This document shows, piece by piece, positions 24,836 through 33,796 of a stretch of DNA of 64,000 nt. This DNA is from an uncultured Agrobacterium sp. (GTDB lineage: Bacteria > Pseudomonadota > Alphaproteobacteria > Rhizobiales > Rhizobiaceae), in assembly GCA_913777615.1 (NCBI GenBank), contig CAJYTK010000007.1:1-64000 (forward strand). The letters are read 5' to 3'. The position numbers and the translations under genes were made by a program. Position 1 is the first letter of the stretch. Each line of letters starts with the position of its first letter. Below the pieces are notes generated by a model. The model searched no databases and was not told the origin of the DNA. It saw only the letters and a program-made list of their open reading frames with translations.

Positions 24836-26364
24836 ATCTCGTTACCTCGTGTGATTTTCCGCAGATCCGTTGGCAAAGTCAGCTGAAAGGTGCTTCCCTT
24901 GCCAAGTTCCGAGGTGACGGTAATGTCTCCACCTAAATTTCTTATTAGCGAACGCACATGTGCGAGTCCAATACCCTCGCCTTGTTGATCCTGGTCGCCG
25001 GCGCGTCTGAAGAGTTCAAACACCCGTTCGAGATCATCCTCTGCGATTCCGCGTCCATTATCGCAGATATCGACCCGGACTAGGCCACGTCCTTGCGGCA
25101 AGATGCGCGCCGAAAGTTGAAGTGGACGGCCTTTCATCTGGTACTTTACGGCATTGTCAAAGAGGTTGCCAAGAATCTGGTCGAGCGAAATCCTATCACT
25201 GATCACAGTGAATGGCTGTACGTTCACGTCGATATCACCATCCACAGCAGAAACCTGGTGCTGAACGCTTGCAGCCGCTGTTGCCAGTAGCTCCTTCAGG
25301 TCGACTTTCTCCGCCTGCAATTTGCGACGGCCGTCGCGTGAGATCTTTAGGATGGCATTGATAAGCTGGTCCATCTTGCGGGTGGACGAACGAATGAAGC
25401 CTATCGCTTCCGGCAGATCTTCTTCAACGGCAAGCCGGGCTTCCTTGATCTCGCTGTCTTGAAGCGTTGCACCATTGGCAAGGACGTAGCGCTCAATTGG
25501 TTTGAGCGAGGCCTCGAATTCCGAGAGGAATCCCATGATATTAACGAGTGGCGCACGCAGGTCGTGGGTCACGATATAGGCGAAGCGTTGGATTTCCTGA
25601 TTAGCCCTAATCAGGTCTCTTGTTCTTTCGTTGACGCGCTCTTCAAGGCCGCGGTTGAGCGAATCGACCTCCTCGCGTGAGCGCATCAATTCGCCCACAT
25701 ATTTCGCGATGAGGAAAAGCGCACCGCCCACCACCGCGACGATTGCGATTGCACCGCCGACCGTCACCCAGCGAAGGTTGTAGGCCGCGTTGAGCTGTTC
25801 GGAAACGATCGTGCGCAGCCGGTCATCCGTAATGTCCTGAAAATAATCCAGTGTTTGACGGATTTCCCGCATATATATGAGGCCGCTATCGGCCCGCACG
25901 ATGTCAATCGCTTCATCCGTGCGTCCCGCATTGACGAGGTCGATCGTACGCCCGATTTCGTTGAGCTTGGCTATGAGCGCGGCTTGCAGCCCCGGAAGTT
26001 TTGCAGCGTAGGCAGGCTTGTTCTGAATGGCTGCTACCAAGCGCGCGCGTTTGTCCGCAAGCGTTTCGGCAGCATCGCTATAGGGCGCCAGATATTCTTC
26101 CCTTCGCGTCAGAAGATAACCGCGCTGTCCCGTCTCTGCGTCCTGGATCGTGGTCAACAGATCCAGAATGGCGGCGCGCGTCCGCCGGAGATCGACGATC
26201 TCATGTGAATAGCTGTCGTTCTTCTGCACAAGCCAAAGAGACGCGCCGACCATCCCGATCAGCAGCGCAATTCCAAGCCCCAGCATGACGAGCGTTCGCC
26301 TGACGAAAGGAGATAGCTTGACCAATGACGTCCCCAGATCCCGATATGTAACTTTGCAAGGCAT
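24832..26364 (-). CDS. CHASE3-domain membrane histidine kinase
   Basis: Sensor kinase of about 510 residues. Membrane segment near residues 24-46, CHASE3 extracytoplasmic sensor between the two spans (with the DAETGQRGYLLT hallmark), second span about 200-222, coiled coil (VDSLNRGLEERVNERTRDL), HisKA with phospho-His in YIVTHDLRAPLVNIMGF, and an ATPase domain (NLFDNAVKY, DNGRGI, GEGIGLAHV). I place the start at ATG 26364; an upstream in-frame start at 26469 seems too long and a TTG at 26325 is possible. Overlaps the Rcp1-like gene by 4 bases. Signal unknown. Confidence 0.92.
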   Translation of the reverse strand: MPCKVTYRDLGTSLVKLSPFVRRTLVMLGLGIALLIGMVGASLWLVQKNDSYSHEIVDLRRTRAAILDLLTTIQDAETGQRGYLLTRREEYLAPYSDAAETLADKRARLVAAIQNKPAYAAKLPGLQAALIAKLNEIGRTIDLVNAGRTDEAIDIVRADSGLIYMREIRQTLDYFQDITDDRLRTIVSEQLNAAYNLRWVTVGGAIAIVAVVGGALFLIAKYVGELMRSREEVDSLNRGLEERVNERTRDLIRANQEIQRFAYIVTHDLRAPLVNIMGFLSEFEASLKPIERYVLANGATLQDSEIKEARLAVEEDLPEAIGFIRSSTRKMDQLINAILKISRDGRRKLQAEKVDLKELLATAAASVQHQVSAVDGDIDVNVQPFTVISDRISLDQILGNLFDNAVKYQMKGRPLQLSARILPQGRGLVRVDICDNGRGIAEDDLERVFELFRRAGDQDQQGEGIGLAHVRSLIRNLGGDITVTSELGKGSTFQLTLPTDLRKITRGNEI

Positions 26365-26483
26365 GTCGCAATGTTCGGTTGAACTGGACCTAGGCCTATG
26401 CCTTTGCTTATGCAAGTTTCTGTCCGCTTTCCAGAGCTTGAGTACGCTTTCGCACAAATGACTAGGCATGACGCAACGGCGGT

Positions 26484-26509
26484 GGAACCATATTTCCCTG
26501 ATTTATGTT
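26484..26509 (+). promoter_or_regulatory. Candidate EcfG promoter for small secreted protein
   Basis: GGAAC (26484-26488), a 17-base spacer, TGTT (26506-26509), 35 bases before the ATG at 26544. Confidence 0.5.
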
Positions 26510-26543
26510 GTTCGTGCAAAGCAAGATAGAGCTGGAGAAGAAG

Positions 26544-26852
26544 ATGAAACGGTCCGCTGTAGGCGCCGCTGCGCTATTCCTATTGTCAACGACGACCGCT
26601 GTGCTAGCGCAGACCTACGAAGTCAGCAGCGTTATTCCGTCAAAAAAGCCGTCGCTGGCGACGGTTACGAGGCAGGCCATGGAAGATGTGCGGCCTCACT
26701 ATATCGTCGATGTTGCGGGAAAGCGCGTTCGATTGATAGGTCCACGTTTCTATCCAGACAACTCCAGCGACGTGGAATTGATGGGGCGTAACCAGGCCTT
26801 GGAGCGGGAAGCTGGGCATCCTGACATGTCCTTCGCGACCGCGGCACGGTAG
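26544..26852 (+). CDS. Small secreted protein of unknown function
   Basis: Protein of 102 residues with a clear signal peptide (MKRSAVGAAALFLLSTTTAVLA, cleavage after LA-Q). The mature part is about 80 residues, soluble, with a PHYIVDVAGKRVRLIGPRFYPD core. No cysteines in it. GGAGAAG 4-10 bases before the ATG fixes the start; the longer in-frame extension has no ribosome site. A candidate EcfG promoter lies upstream and the next gene (LtrA) follows by 55 bases. I do not recognise the family. Confidence 0.75.
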   Translation: MKRSAVGAAALFLLSTTTAVLAQTYEVSSVIPSKKPSLATVTRQAMEDVRPHYIVDVAGKRVRLIGPRFYPDNSSDVELMGRNQALEREAGHPDMSFATAAR

Positions 26853-26907
26853 TTTAAACGATCGCTTGCCGCCAGCTCGGTAAAGCATTTACACCGGGGA
26901 GCCAGTA

Positions 26908-28098
26908 TTGGCAAAAAATGCGGATAGGGGTTGGATCAGGCCAGACGGCGACGAGTCGCAGAAGGCCACGTTCCCGGAGCTATTTTTTGACCTTGTTTTC
27001 GTCTTTGCGCTGATCCAGCTTTCGGCCACCCTGGCGAAAGATTTCGGCCCGACCGCGCTTTACGAGGCGGCGATCCTTATCCTTGCCCTGTGGTGGCTTT
27101 GGGTTCACACCACGTGGCTGACCAATCTGTTGAACACAGACAAGGGCCCGGTCAGGATGTTCCTGTTCGGGCTAATGTTTGCGGGTGTCCTTTTGGCGAT
27201 TGCGCTGCCGAAGGCATTTGAGAGCCAAGGCCTTATCTTTGCTTCTATCTACACGGCGATGCAGCTGTCTCGCTCGCTCTTCGGGCTCTATGTCTTCCGC
27301 GGGGTCGATCACGGAAATTCCAAGACCTTCGGTAGGATGACAGTCTGGCTGATGGTGTCCAGCCTCCTCTGGATCGCCGGCGGTTTCCAAGACGATCTAA
27401 CTATTCGCTTGATCCTGTGGACCGTGGCCATTGCCATAGAATATGCTGGACCTTTAGCGCGCTATCATGTTCCCGGGTTGCGGGCTCAAGACGACGAGCA
27501 ACTTCTTCTCTCGGGAGAGCATCTGGCGGAGCGTTGCGCGCTCTTCGTCATTATCTGCCTTGGCGAAACCATTTTGACCACAGGGAAAACAGCGACGGAA
27601 TACATGAATTCGAACCTGACGTTCATTGTATTCTGTGCTGCCTTTTTAAGTACGGTCGTGATGTGGTGGATATATTTTCACCATGGCCAAGAGGAAGTAT
27701 CGGATAAGGCCGAAGAGGCCGAGGAGGCCGCAGAGCCGGAAACGATCGCGCAAAATCTCTTCAACTACGGCCACCTGCCAATCGTTGCCGGAATCATTCT
27801 GACGGCAGTTGGAGAGGATTTCAGCCTTTCCCACAGTCACGATGCGTCGACGTTGCGGGAATCGCTTGCCATCATGGGCGGGCCCATCCTTTTTCTGATC
27901 GGCAATATCGGCGTGAAGGTTGCATCGTCCTTCGTGAGGCCGATTTCGCACTTCGCAGGTATCGTTGTGCTGGCCGCACTTCTCTTCGTGCCGGGCGTAC
28001 CGCTCTATGGATTGCAGATCGTCAGTGCCGCTGTCCTGCTTATGGTCGCGATCTGGGAGTATGTAGCACTTCGCCGGCATGCCGCATCCGTGGGATAG
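26908..28098 (+). CDS. Low temperature requirement protein A (LtrA) family membrane protein
   Basis: Polytopic inner-membrane protein of 396 residues. It opens with ATFPELFFDLVFVFALIQLS, the hallmark of the LtrA family, and includes AIEYAGPLARYHVPG, ERCALFVIICLGETIL and an acidic cytoplasmic loop (SDKAEEAEEAAEPET). About ten hydrophobic spans. Start is TTG 26908 with GGGGAG upstream; no in-frame ATG fits. The family is named from a Listeria cold-growth mutant; the molecular function is not known. Confidence 0.92.
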   Translation: MAKNADRGWIRPDGDESQKATFPELFFDLVFVFALIQLSATLAKDFGPTALYEAAILILALWWLWVHTTWLTNLLNTDKGPVRMFLFGLMFAGVLLAIALPKAFESQGLIFASIYTAMQLSRSLFGLYVFRGVDHGNSKTFGRMTVWLMVSSLLWIAGGFQDDLTIRLILWTVAIAIEYAGPLARYHVPGLRAQDDEQLLLSGEHLAERCALFVIICLGETILTTGKTATEYMNSNLTFIVFCAAFLSTVVMWWIYFHHGQEEVSDKAEEAEEAAEPETIAQNLFNYGHLPIVAGIILTAVGEDFSLSHSHDASTLRESLAIMGGPILFLIGNIGVKVASSFVRPISHFAGIVVLAALLFVPGVPLYGLQIVSAAVLLMVAIWEYVALRRHAASVG

Positions 28099-28116
28099 TT
28101 GCAGCGCGGCGCAGCT

Positions 28117-29253
28117 CTATGCCGTCTCGACGCTTACATCGAAGTTGCGGAAGTCGCCACTGTCGATGAAGGCTTCCACCATGGCCTTGTAAGGCGCGAT
28201 GTCGATCTTGTTCTCAGCCAGCCAGTCTTGGTTATAATAGGTCGCTGCGTAGCGGTCACCGCTGTCGCAGATGAGCGAAACCAGAGAACCTTCACGCCCT
28301 TCCTTCATCATCGCCGCAGCGATCCAGCAGACGCCGAAGAAGTTTGTGCCAGTTGAGCCGCCCACACGTCGGAAAAGTCGCTCCGACAGCACATGCATAG
28401 CAGCGATCGATGCCGCGTCTGGTATCTTGATCATGTGGTCGATGACACCGGGAATGAAGGACGGTTCCACGCGCGGGCGTCCCACGCCTTCGATGCGCGA
28501 CGGCGTCGAGCAGGTGACGTTGCGATCCCCAGACATATAAGACTGGTAAAACGCCGAGTGCTCCACATCCACCACGCAGAGCCGGGTTGGAAGATTGCGA
28601 TAGCGAATGTAGCGGCCGATGGTGGCAGAGGTGCCCCCTGTGCCGGCATTCATCACCACCCATGATGGTTGTGGATGCTCTTCGCTCTGCATCTGGTCGA
28701 AGATGGACTCGGCGATGTTGTTGTTGCCACGCCAATCGGTTGCGCGCTCGGCATAAGTGAACTGGTCGAGGTAATGACCATTCGCTTCCGCAGCCAGTCT
28801 CTCTGCCTCGGTGTAAACTTCGGCGGGGCTGTCGACAAAATGACAGCGGCCACCGAAGCGCCCGATGGCTTCGACCTTCTGGCGGCTGGTAGAGTGCGGC
28901 ATGACGGCGATAAAGGGCAGGTCGAGAAGATGTGCGAAATAGGCCTCGCTGACAGCGGTCGAACCGGACGACGCCTCCACCAGCGTGGTTCCCTGCCGGA
29001 TCTTGCCGTTGCAGATGCCATAAAGGAACAGCGAGCGCGCGAGGCGATGCTTCAGACTGCCGGTCGGGTGCGTCGACTCGTCTTTCAGATAGATCGATAT
29101 GCCGCGCAGACCATTGAAAACGGGTTTAACGAGGTGGGTATCTGCCGAGCGGCGACCATCACCCTGAAGTATGCCGATGGCGCGTCGGGCCCATTCGCGG
29201 TCTTCGCATGCAGGCAGTGGCGTGATTGGCGGCGTGGAAAGGCACTCATGCAT
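28117..29253 (-). CDS. PLP-dependent cysteine synthase-fold enzyme, Cds1-like cysteine desulfhydrase candidate
   Basis: Fold-type II PLP enzyme of 378 residues. Schiff-base lysine in [15 protein letters not shown], asparagine/serine loop in [14 protein letters not shown] and phosphate-binding [14 protein letters not shown]. It is longer than CysK (about 310 residues), and the [17 protein letters not shown] tail region is typical of the subgroup that includes Cds1-like cysteine desulfhydrases, so degradation of cysteine to sulfide is at least as likely as synthesis. Single gene, convergent with ltrA (18-base gap). An inverted repeat lies about 110 bases upstream. Confidence 0.85.
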   Translation of the reverse strand: MHECLSTPPITPLPACEDREWARRAIGILQGDGRRSADTHLVKPVFNGLRGISIYLKDESTHPTGSLKHRLARSLFLYGICNGKIRQGTTLVEASSGSTAVSEAYFAHLLDLPFIAVMPHSTSRQKVEAIGRFGGRCHFVDSPAEVYTEAERLAAEANGHYLDQFTYAERATDWRGNNNIAESIFDQMQSEEHPQPSWVVMNAGTGGTSATIGRYIRYRNLPTRLCVVDVEHSAFYQSYMSGDRNVTCSTPSRIEGVGRPRVEPSFIPGVIDHMIKIPDAASIAAMHVLSERLFRRVGGSTGTNFFGVCWIAAAMMKEGREGSLVSLICDSGDRYAATYYNQDWLAENKIDIAPYKAMVEAFIDSGDFRNFDVSVETA

Positions 29254-29359
29254 GACGCTCGAACTCCATCTGCATCAGCAAGTTTGCTGCTAATGATGCA
29301 TTATTCAAATATTTTGCCGAACCGTCATTATCCATAAAAATATGCTCCCATGAGTGTAT

Positions 29360-29379
29360 ATGGAAGAAGAATGTTCCAT
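29360..29379. promoter_or_regulatory. Inverted repeat upstream of the cysteine enzyme gene
   Basis: ATGGAA and TTCCAT arms separated by 8 bases in an AT-rich 256-base intergenic region. Position and size would suit a dimeric regulator such as an Lrp/AsnC-type protein, which commonly controls cysteine desulfidase genes. No regulator gene is adjacent. Confidence 0.25.
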
Positions 29380-29509
29380 GGAATCGTCCTATATTAGAAT
29401 GGTGCTTTTGCAAAGCGGGACGTTGTCAGCGTCATGGACCGCAACGCAAAAAAATTAGCGCCGTGTGGTTTGACCGGCTCTACCAGAGCTATTTGTAAAC
29501 GCGGTGGCG

Positions 29510-30262
29510 TCAGGCCGTACCATCTACCAGAACGAAGCGCTGTCCCCTCGAGCATGTTTCGATGCGCGCATCCACCCGATAAATATCGCGCAGCATTGCA
29601 GGCGTGATGACATCTTCGGTCATGCCGCTCACCACCATCTGGCCGCCTGCAATCACGAGCGTGTTTTCACAGTAGCGCAGAGCGTGGTTCAGATCGTGAA
29701 GCGCAATCAACACGATCATGCCTTGGCGGCGAGCAAGGCCTGAGATGAAGTCCAGCACTTCCACTTGCCGATGAAGGTCGAGCGCTGAGGTCGGTTCATC
29801 CATCAATAGGACTTCCGGCTTGCGCACCAGTGCCTGCGCTAAAGACACGAGCTGACGCTGACCACCGGACAGTTCGCCAAGTCCGCGGAAGGACAGGTTG
29901 TCGATGTTGAGCGCCTTCAGGATCGCGTCGATCTCGGCAAGTTCGTCGTCGCGAACTTTCCAGCCGCTTCCCTGCTTGGCAGAAAGCAGGATGGATTCGT
30001 AAACCGTGAGCACCGCATTGGCACCAGTGTCCTGGGGCATGTAGCAGATGGTCTTCGGCCCTTGCTCCGTTTGCGATAGCGTCACCACGCCGGGACCGGA
30101 AATCAGGCTGGCAATCCGCTTGAAGAGCGTGGATTTTCCTGCTGCATTCGGGCCGATGACGGCAGTGACGCTTCCGGCTTTCAGCATGTCCATGGTGACG
30201 TTGGAAAGAACTGTCGTGCGGCCATACTTTGCGCCGACATCCTGAAGAGCCAAGGCTACCAT
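29510..30262 (-). CDS. Iron-type ABC transporter ATPase (FecE family)
   Basis: ATPase of 250 residues for a FecCD-type importer. Walker A GPNAAGKST, Q-loop YMPQDTG, signature LSGGQRQLV, Walker B VLLMDEPTSALD, switch ALHDLNHAL. ATG at 30262 overlaps the permease stop by 7 bases; the much longer open frame continuing upstream is a shadow of the permease gene. Last gene of a four-gene minus-strand operon with iron-responsive sites at its head, so iron or an iron chelate is the likely cargo. Confidence 0.94.
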   Translation of the reverse strand: MVALALQDVGAKYGRTTVLSNVTMDMLKAGSVTAVIGPNAAGKSTLFKRIASLISGPGVVTLSQTEQGPKTICYMPQDTGANAVLTVYESILLSAKQGSGWKVRDDELAEIDAILKALNIDNLSFRGLGELSGGQRQLVSLAQALVRKPEVLLMDEPTSALDLHRQVEVLDFISGLARRQGMIVLIALHDLNHALRYCENTLVIAGGQMVVSGMTEDVITPAMLRDIYRVDARIETCSRGQRFVLVDGTA

Positions 30263-31320
30263 GCGCGTCTCCTGTTGGAAAAGATCAGGATGAAGAAGAA
30301 GGGAACGCCGACAAGGGCGGTAATAACGCCGATCGGCAGAACAGCACCTGGGATCAGCATCTTGCTGACGACCGAGGTGACCGACAGCAGCAGCGCGCCG
30401 CAGATGACGGAGCCGGGCAGGAAGAAGCGCTGATCTTCTCCGACAACCATGCGGGCAATATGCGGGCCGACCAGACCGACGAAGCCGATCGTGCCGACGA
30501 AGGACACTGGTATGGCGGCCAGCAGGCTTACCGTCAGCATGGTCTGGAGGCGCAGGCGCCGGACATTGACGCCCATGCTGGCCGCCTTGTCGTCGCCGAG
30601 CCTGAGCGCCGTCAAAGCCCAAGCGTTCTTCATGAACAATGGAACGGTGAGCACAAGAATAGCCGCCGTGACATAAACCTTCGCCCACGTCGCTTTGGTC
30701 AGGCTCCCCATGGTCCAGAAGACGACGGCTGCCAGCGCTTGTTCGGATGCCAGATATTCCAGCAGTGACAAGGCGGCATTGAAGGTGAAGACCAGGGCGA
30801 TGCCGAGAAGCACGATAGTTTCGACGCTGACACCGCGCATGGTCGAGGCGAAGTGGATGAAAAGCGCTGCCAGCATGGCCATGAGGAAGGCATTGATCGG
30901 CACCATATACTCGACAGCGCCGGGGAAGATCGCGATGCCACCGACGAGTGCCATGGCCGCACCGAAACTTGCCGCGGCCGAGATGCCGAGCGTGAAGGGA
31001 CTTGCCAAGGGGTTCGACAGGATGGTCTGCATCTGCGCGCCCGCAACGGAGAGAGAAGCGCCGACGGTGACCGCCATCAGGGCAATCGGCATGCGGATAT
31101 CCCAGATGACGACGCGCAGCTGGTTGGCGACGGCAGCTGGATCGAAAATCGCTCCGACCACTTCGGAGAGTGTGTATCTCGCTGGCCCAAGCGCCATATC
31201 GGTCGCGACGCTGAGACACAGCGCCAATGTCAGTCCGACCAGGATGAGGATACGGCGACCGGCAAGGGCGCGATATCGATGGCCCCCCGTTTCCACGGAC
31301 GTCTCGCTGATGGAAGCCAT
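30256..31320 (-). CDS. Iron-type ABC transporter permease (FecCD family)
   Basis: Permease of 354 residues, about ten membrane spans, one of the BtuC/FecCD class. Conserved IRMPIALMAVTVGASLSVAG, NPLASPFTLGISAAASFGAA, MGVNVRRLR and GPHIARMVVGEDQR are all present. It probably forms a homodimer because only one permease gene exists. The stop of the binding-protein gene (31322) is one base upstream of its start; both lie in one operon with the ATPase. Confidence 0.95.
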   Translation of the reverse strand: MASISETSVETGGHRYRALAGRRILILVGLTLALCLSVATDMALGPARYTLSEVVGAIFDPAAVANQLRVVIWDIRMPIALMAVTVGASLSVAGAQMQTILSNPLASPFTLGISAAASFGAAMALVGGIAIFPGAVEYMVPINAFLMAMLAALFIHFASTMRGVSVETIVLLGIALVFTFNAALSLLEYLASEQALAAVVFWTMGSLTKATWAKVYVTAAILVLTVPLFMKNAWALTALRLGDDKAASMGVNVRRLRLQTMLTVSLLAAIPVSFVGTIGFVGLVGPHIARMVVGEDQRFFLPGSVICGALLLSVTSVVSKMLIPGAVLPIGVITALVGVPFFFILIFSNRRRAW

Positions 31321-31321
31321 A

Positions 31322-32458
31322 TCAGTTCACGCCTTTTTCGAGGGAGACGAAGTAGCCTGGCTTGTAGGTGATGGGCAGGAATTTCTTGTGGAAGTCATCA
31401 AAGTTCTTTTCCGGATCAAGGTCGGCAAAGAGATCCGGGTGGAACCACTTGGCGAATTGCTGGATCGGAACGAACTCATAGGGAGCGCCGTAGAACTGGT
31501 GCCAGACGGCGTGCACATTGCCGTCCTTCACTGCCTTCAATTCCGGGAAGGGCGTGCGGGTCATCAGCTTGGCCAGACGTTGCCGCGAAAGCTTCATGTC
31601 CGCACCGCGTCCGACTGGAACGAACTGGTTGATGTCGGATTCTGCCGCCCAGTTTGAACCGGTGACAATAATGTGCTCGGGATCGGAAACGACCAGCTGT
31701 TCGGGGTTCAGGTCGCCGAAGGTTGTCTTGATCACGTCAGACGCAATGTTGTGGCCTCCAGCCTTTTCGATCATTTCACCGAAATTGACCGGGCCGAAGG
31801 TGCGGCAGCAGGTGTTTTCTCCGGAAATGCCCGGCGCGCGTTCGATGAAGACGCCTGGGCGTTTCAGGTCCTTGACCGTTGCAAGTCTGTCGGTGACGAG
31901 CGCAATTTGCTGGCGTCGATAGGCCATGAACTCGTCGGCCCGCTGCTCGGCACCGAATATCTGTCCAAGGGCGCGAATGGAGGGTTCGGTGTTCTTCTCT
32001 GGATCGAGGCGAAAATCGAGATAGACGACCTTGATACCGGCAGCGGCGGCCTTGTCCTCGAAACCGCTTTCCTTGGCACTTTGCTCCGCCTCCAGGTTGA
32101 GTGTGATGATATCCGGCGAAAGGGCGATGGCGGCTTCGAGGCTGAATTCGCCCTGCGGCAGATAGCCGAAGCGGGGCAAGTCCTTGATCTGCGGGAAACG
32201 CTCCACATAGGCCGTGTAGCTGTCGGGATCCTTTTTGATGAGATCGTCACGCCAGCCAACAACCGTATCGAATGTCTTTTCACCCTTGAGGGCAGCCACC
32301 ACATGAACCTGACGGGCTTCGCCGAGGATAACCCGCTTTGCCGGCAGGTCCATCTCGACGGTGCGACCAGCAGCGTCGATTATCTCAGTCGACCATGCTG
32401 GGGATGAAAGTGCGGCAAGGATAATCGTTGCAATGGTGCCAAGCGTTTTGAAAATCAT
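31322..32458 (-). CDS. Iron-type ABC binding protein, second of a tandem pair
   Basis: Periplasmic binding protein of 378 residues, class III (TroA/BtuF/FhuD-like). ATG at 32458 has GAGGG 7-11 bases upstream; a longer in-frame start at 32485 lacks one. Signal peptide MIFKTLGTIATIILAALSSPA, then AKRVILGEARQVHVVAAL, and the paired cysteines ENTCCRTFGPVNFG in the middle. YKPGYFVSLEKG ends it. Shares overall design with the upstream gene. The two extra Cys residues are unusual for iron-siderophore binding proteins and may form a disulfide or bind the ligand. Confidence 0.93.
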   Translation of the reverse strand: MIFKTLGTIATIILAALSSPAWSTEIIDAAGRTVEMDLPAKRVILGEARQVHVVAALKGEKTFDTVVGWRDDLIKKDPDSYTAYVERFPQIKDLPRFGYLPQGEFSLEAAIALSPDIITLNLEAEQSAKESGFEDKAAAAGIKVVYLDFRLDPEKNTEPSIRALGQIFGAEQRADEFMAYRRQQIALVTDRLATVKDLKRPGVFIERAPGISGENTCCRTFGPVNFGEMIEKAGGHNIASDVIKTTFGDLNPEQLVVSDPEHIIVTGSNWAAESDINQFVPVGRGADMKLSRQRLAKLMTRTPFPELKAVKDGNVHAVWHQFYGAPYEFVPIQQFAKWFHPDLFADLDPEKNFDDFHKKFLPITYKPGYFVSLEKGVN

Positions 32459-32554
32459 GGGATAACCCTCTTTTAAAAACAGCATGGCGAGCCGGATGGA
32501 GGGCCGCCTCGCTTCGTTCGGTCTGGCCTGGTTCGGGCCATCACGGTACAGCTC

Positions 32555-33688
32555 TTACGTGTCGTCCTTGAGAGACACGAAGTAGCCGGGCTTATATTCG
32601 AGCGGCAGGAAGCGCTCGTGCAGTTCCTTGAACGTCGCTTCAGGATCGAGATCCTTGAAGAGAGCGGGGTGCAGCCACTTTGCGATCTCCTGGATGGCGA
32701 CGAACTGGTACGGGTTGTTGTAGAACTGGTGCCAGATGGCGTGGACGTTGCCGTTCTCCACCGCCTTGACGCCGGTAAAGCCCGGACGTTTTGTCAGATT
32801 TTCCAACTTGCGGCGTGCTTCCTTGAGGTCCGCGCCATAGCCCACGCCGACCCAGTTGCCGCCTGGTACATAGGCATCCCACTTGCCGCCGGTAATGATG
32901 ATCTGATCAGGATTGGAGGCGATGATCTGTTCCGGGTTGACCGTGCCGAAGGTGCCGGGGATTATACCCTTGGCCATGTTGATGCCACCGGCGATTTCGA
33001 CCATTTTGCCGAAGTTTTCGTTGCCGAAGGACATGCAGCAATCGTCCGAATAGCCGCCAGCGCGCTCGACGAAGACCACGGGCTTCTTCGGGTTTTCCTT
33101 TTCAAGGACGTCGGTTACGCGCTGGATGCTGTCGGAGCGGAACTTGATGAAGTCTTCCGCGACTGTTTCCTTGCCCATCAGCTTGCCCATGAGGCGCATG
33201 CTCGGCTCGGTGTTTTCCATCGGCTTCTCGCGGAAGTCGACATAGACGAGAGGAATCCCGACCTTGCCGAGCTTCTCAATATAGCCGGCTTCTTCTGTTG
33301 CGGTCTTGGCGTCGATGTTCATCAGGATGACGTCAGGCTTCAGCGCAACCGCCTGCTCGATATCGAATGTGCCGTCCTTCATCCCACCGAATTTGGGAAG
33401 CTTGGCGATGTTCGGATATTTTGCGAGATAGGCGTCATATGTTTCCGGGTCGGCCTTCGGCAGATCGTCGCGCCAACCGACGACATGTTCAAAAGGATTG
33501 TTTTTGTCCAGAGCGGCGAGAAAATAGATTTGGCGGCCTTCGCCGAGAATGACATGCTTGACTGGCACATTGACCTCGACATCGCGTCCAGTGACGTCTT
33601 TGACCGTCACTTTTTCAGCGAAAGCTGGCCATACGCTCGAAACCACAAGGCCCATTGCAAGAACTGCGGATCTGCCCGTAATGCGCAT
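32555..33688 (-). CDS. Iron-type ABC binding protein, first of a tandem pair
   Basis: Paralogue of the next gene, 377 residues, same class and layout: signal peptide MRITGRSAVLAMGLVVSSVWPAFA, VKHVILGEGRQIYFLAAL, paired cysteines SDDCCMSFGNENFG, YKPGYFVSLKD at the end. Diverged enough that the two may bind different ligands, or the same ligand with different affinity, through one permease. First gene of the operon; the 66-base stretch to the methyltransferase side carries an RirA-type box and an Irr-type box, so iron repression is expected. The 96-base gap to the second binding-protein gene is larger than the others and could alter their ratio. Confidence 0.94.
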   Translation of the reverse strand: MRITGRSAVLAMGLVVSSVWPAFAEKVTVKDVTGRDVEVNVPVKHVILGEGRQIYFLAALDKNNPFEHVVGWRDDLPKADPETYDAYLAKYPNIAKLPKFGGMKDGTFDIEQAVALKPDVILMNIDAKTATEEAGYIEKLGKVGIPLVYVDFREKPMENTEPSMRLMGKLMGKETVAEDFIKFRSDSIQRVTDVLEKENPKKPVVFVERAGGYSDDCCMSFGNENFGKMVEIAGGINMAKGIIPGTFGTVNPEQIIASNPDQIIITGGKWDAYVPGGNWVGVGYGADLKEARRKLENLTKRPGFTGVKAVENGNVHAIWHQFYNNPYQFVAIQEIAKWLHPALFKDLDPEATFKELHERFLPLEYKPGYFVSLKDDT

Positions 33689-33731
33689 TGAAATAGCTCT
33701 CCAATAAAACTTTTGGCGCTTTATGATTTTA

Positions 33732-33746
33732 TGATTGCATTCGTCA
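33732..33746. promoter_or_regulatory. Candidate RirA iron-responsive (IRO) box
   Basis: TGA, nine bases, TCA: the rhizobial IRO pattern bound by RirA. It lies 44-58 bases before the binding-protein start on one side and 51-65 bases before the methyltransferase start on the other. Confidence 0.5.
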
Positions 33747-33756
33747 AGTTTTATCT

Positions 33757-33773
33757 TTTAGAGCAATTCTCAA
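33757..33773. promoter_or_regulatory. Candidate Irr iron control element (ICE-like)
   Basis: Reads TTTAGAGCAATTCTCAA against the ICE pattern TTTAGAA-N3-TTCTAAA: two differences outside the variable centre. It sits in the same divergent intergenic region as the IRO box. Confidence 0.45.
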
Positions 33774-33796
33774 CTGCAATCCTGAGGTTCACCGGC

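Noticed and set aside
30263..31219. N-terminal extension of the iron-type ATPase frame
   Set aside because: The frame is open upstream only because it lies over the permease gene; the ATPase starts with the ATG at 30262 in a normal overlap.
32618..33691. 357-codon open frame on the plus strand
   Set aside because: Antisense shadow of the first iron-type binding protein.
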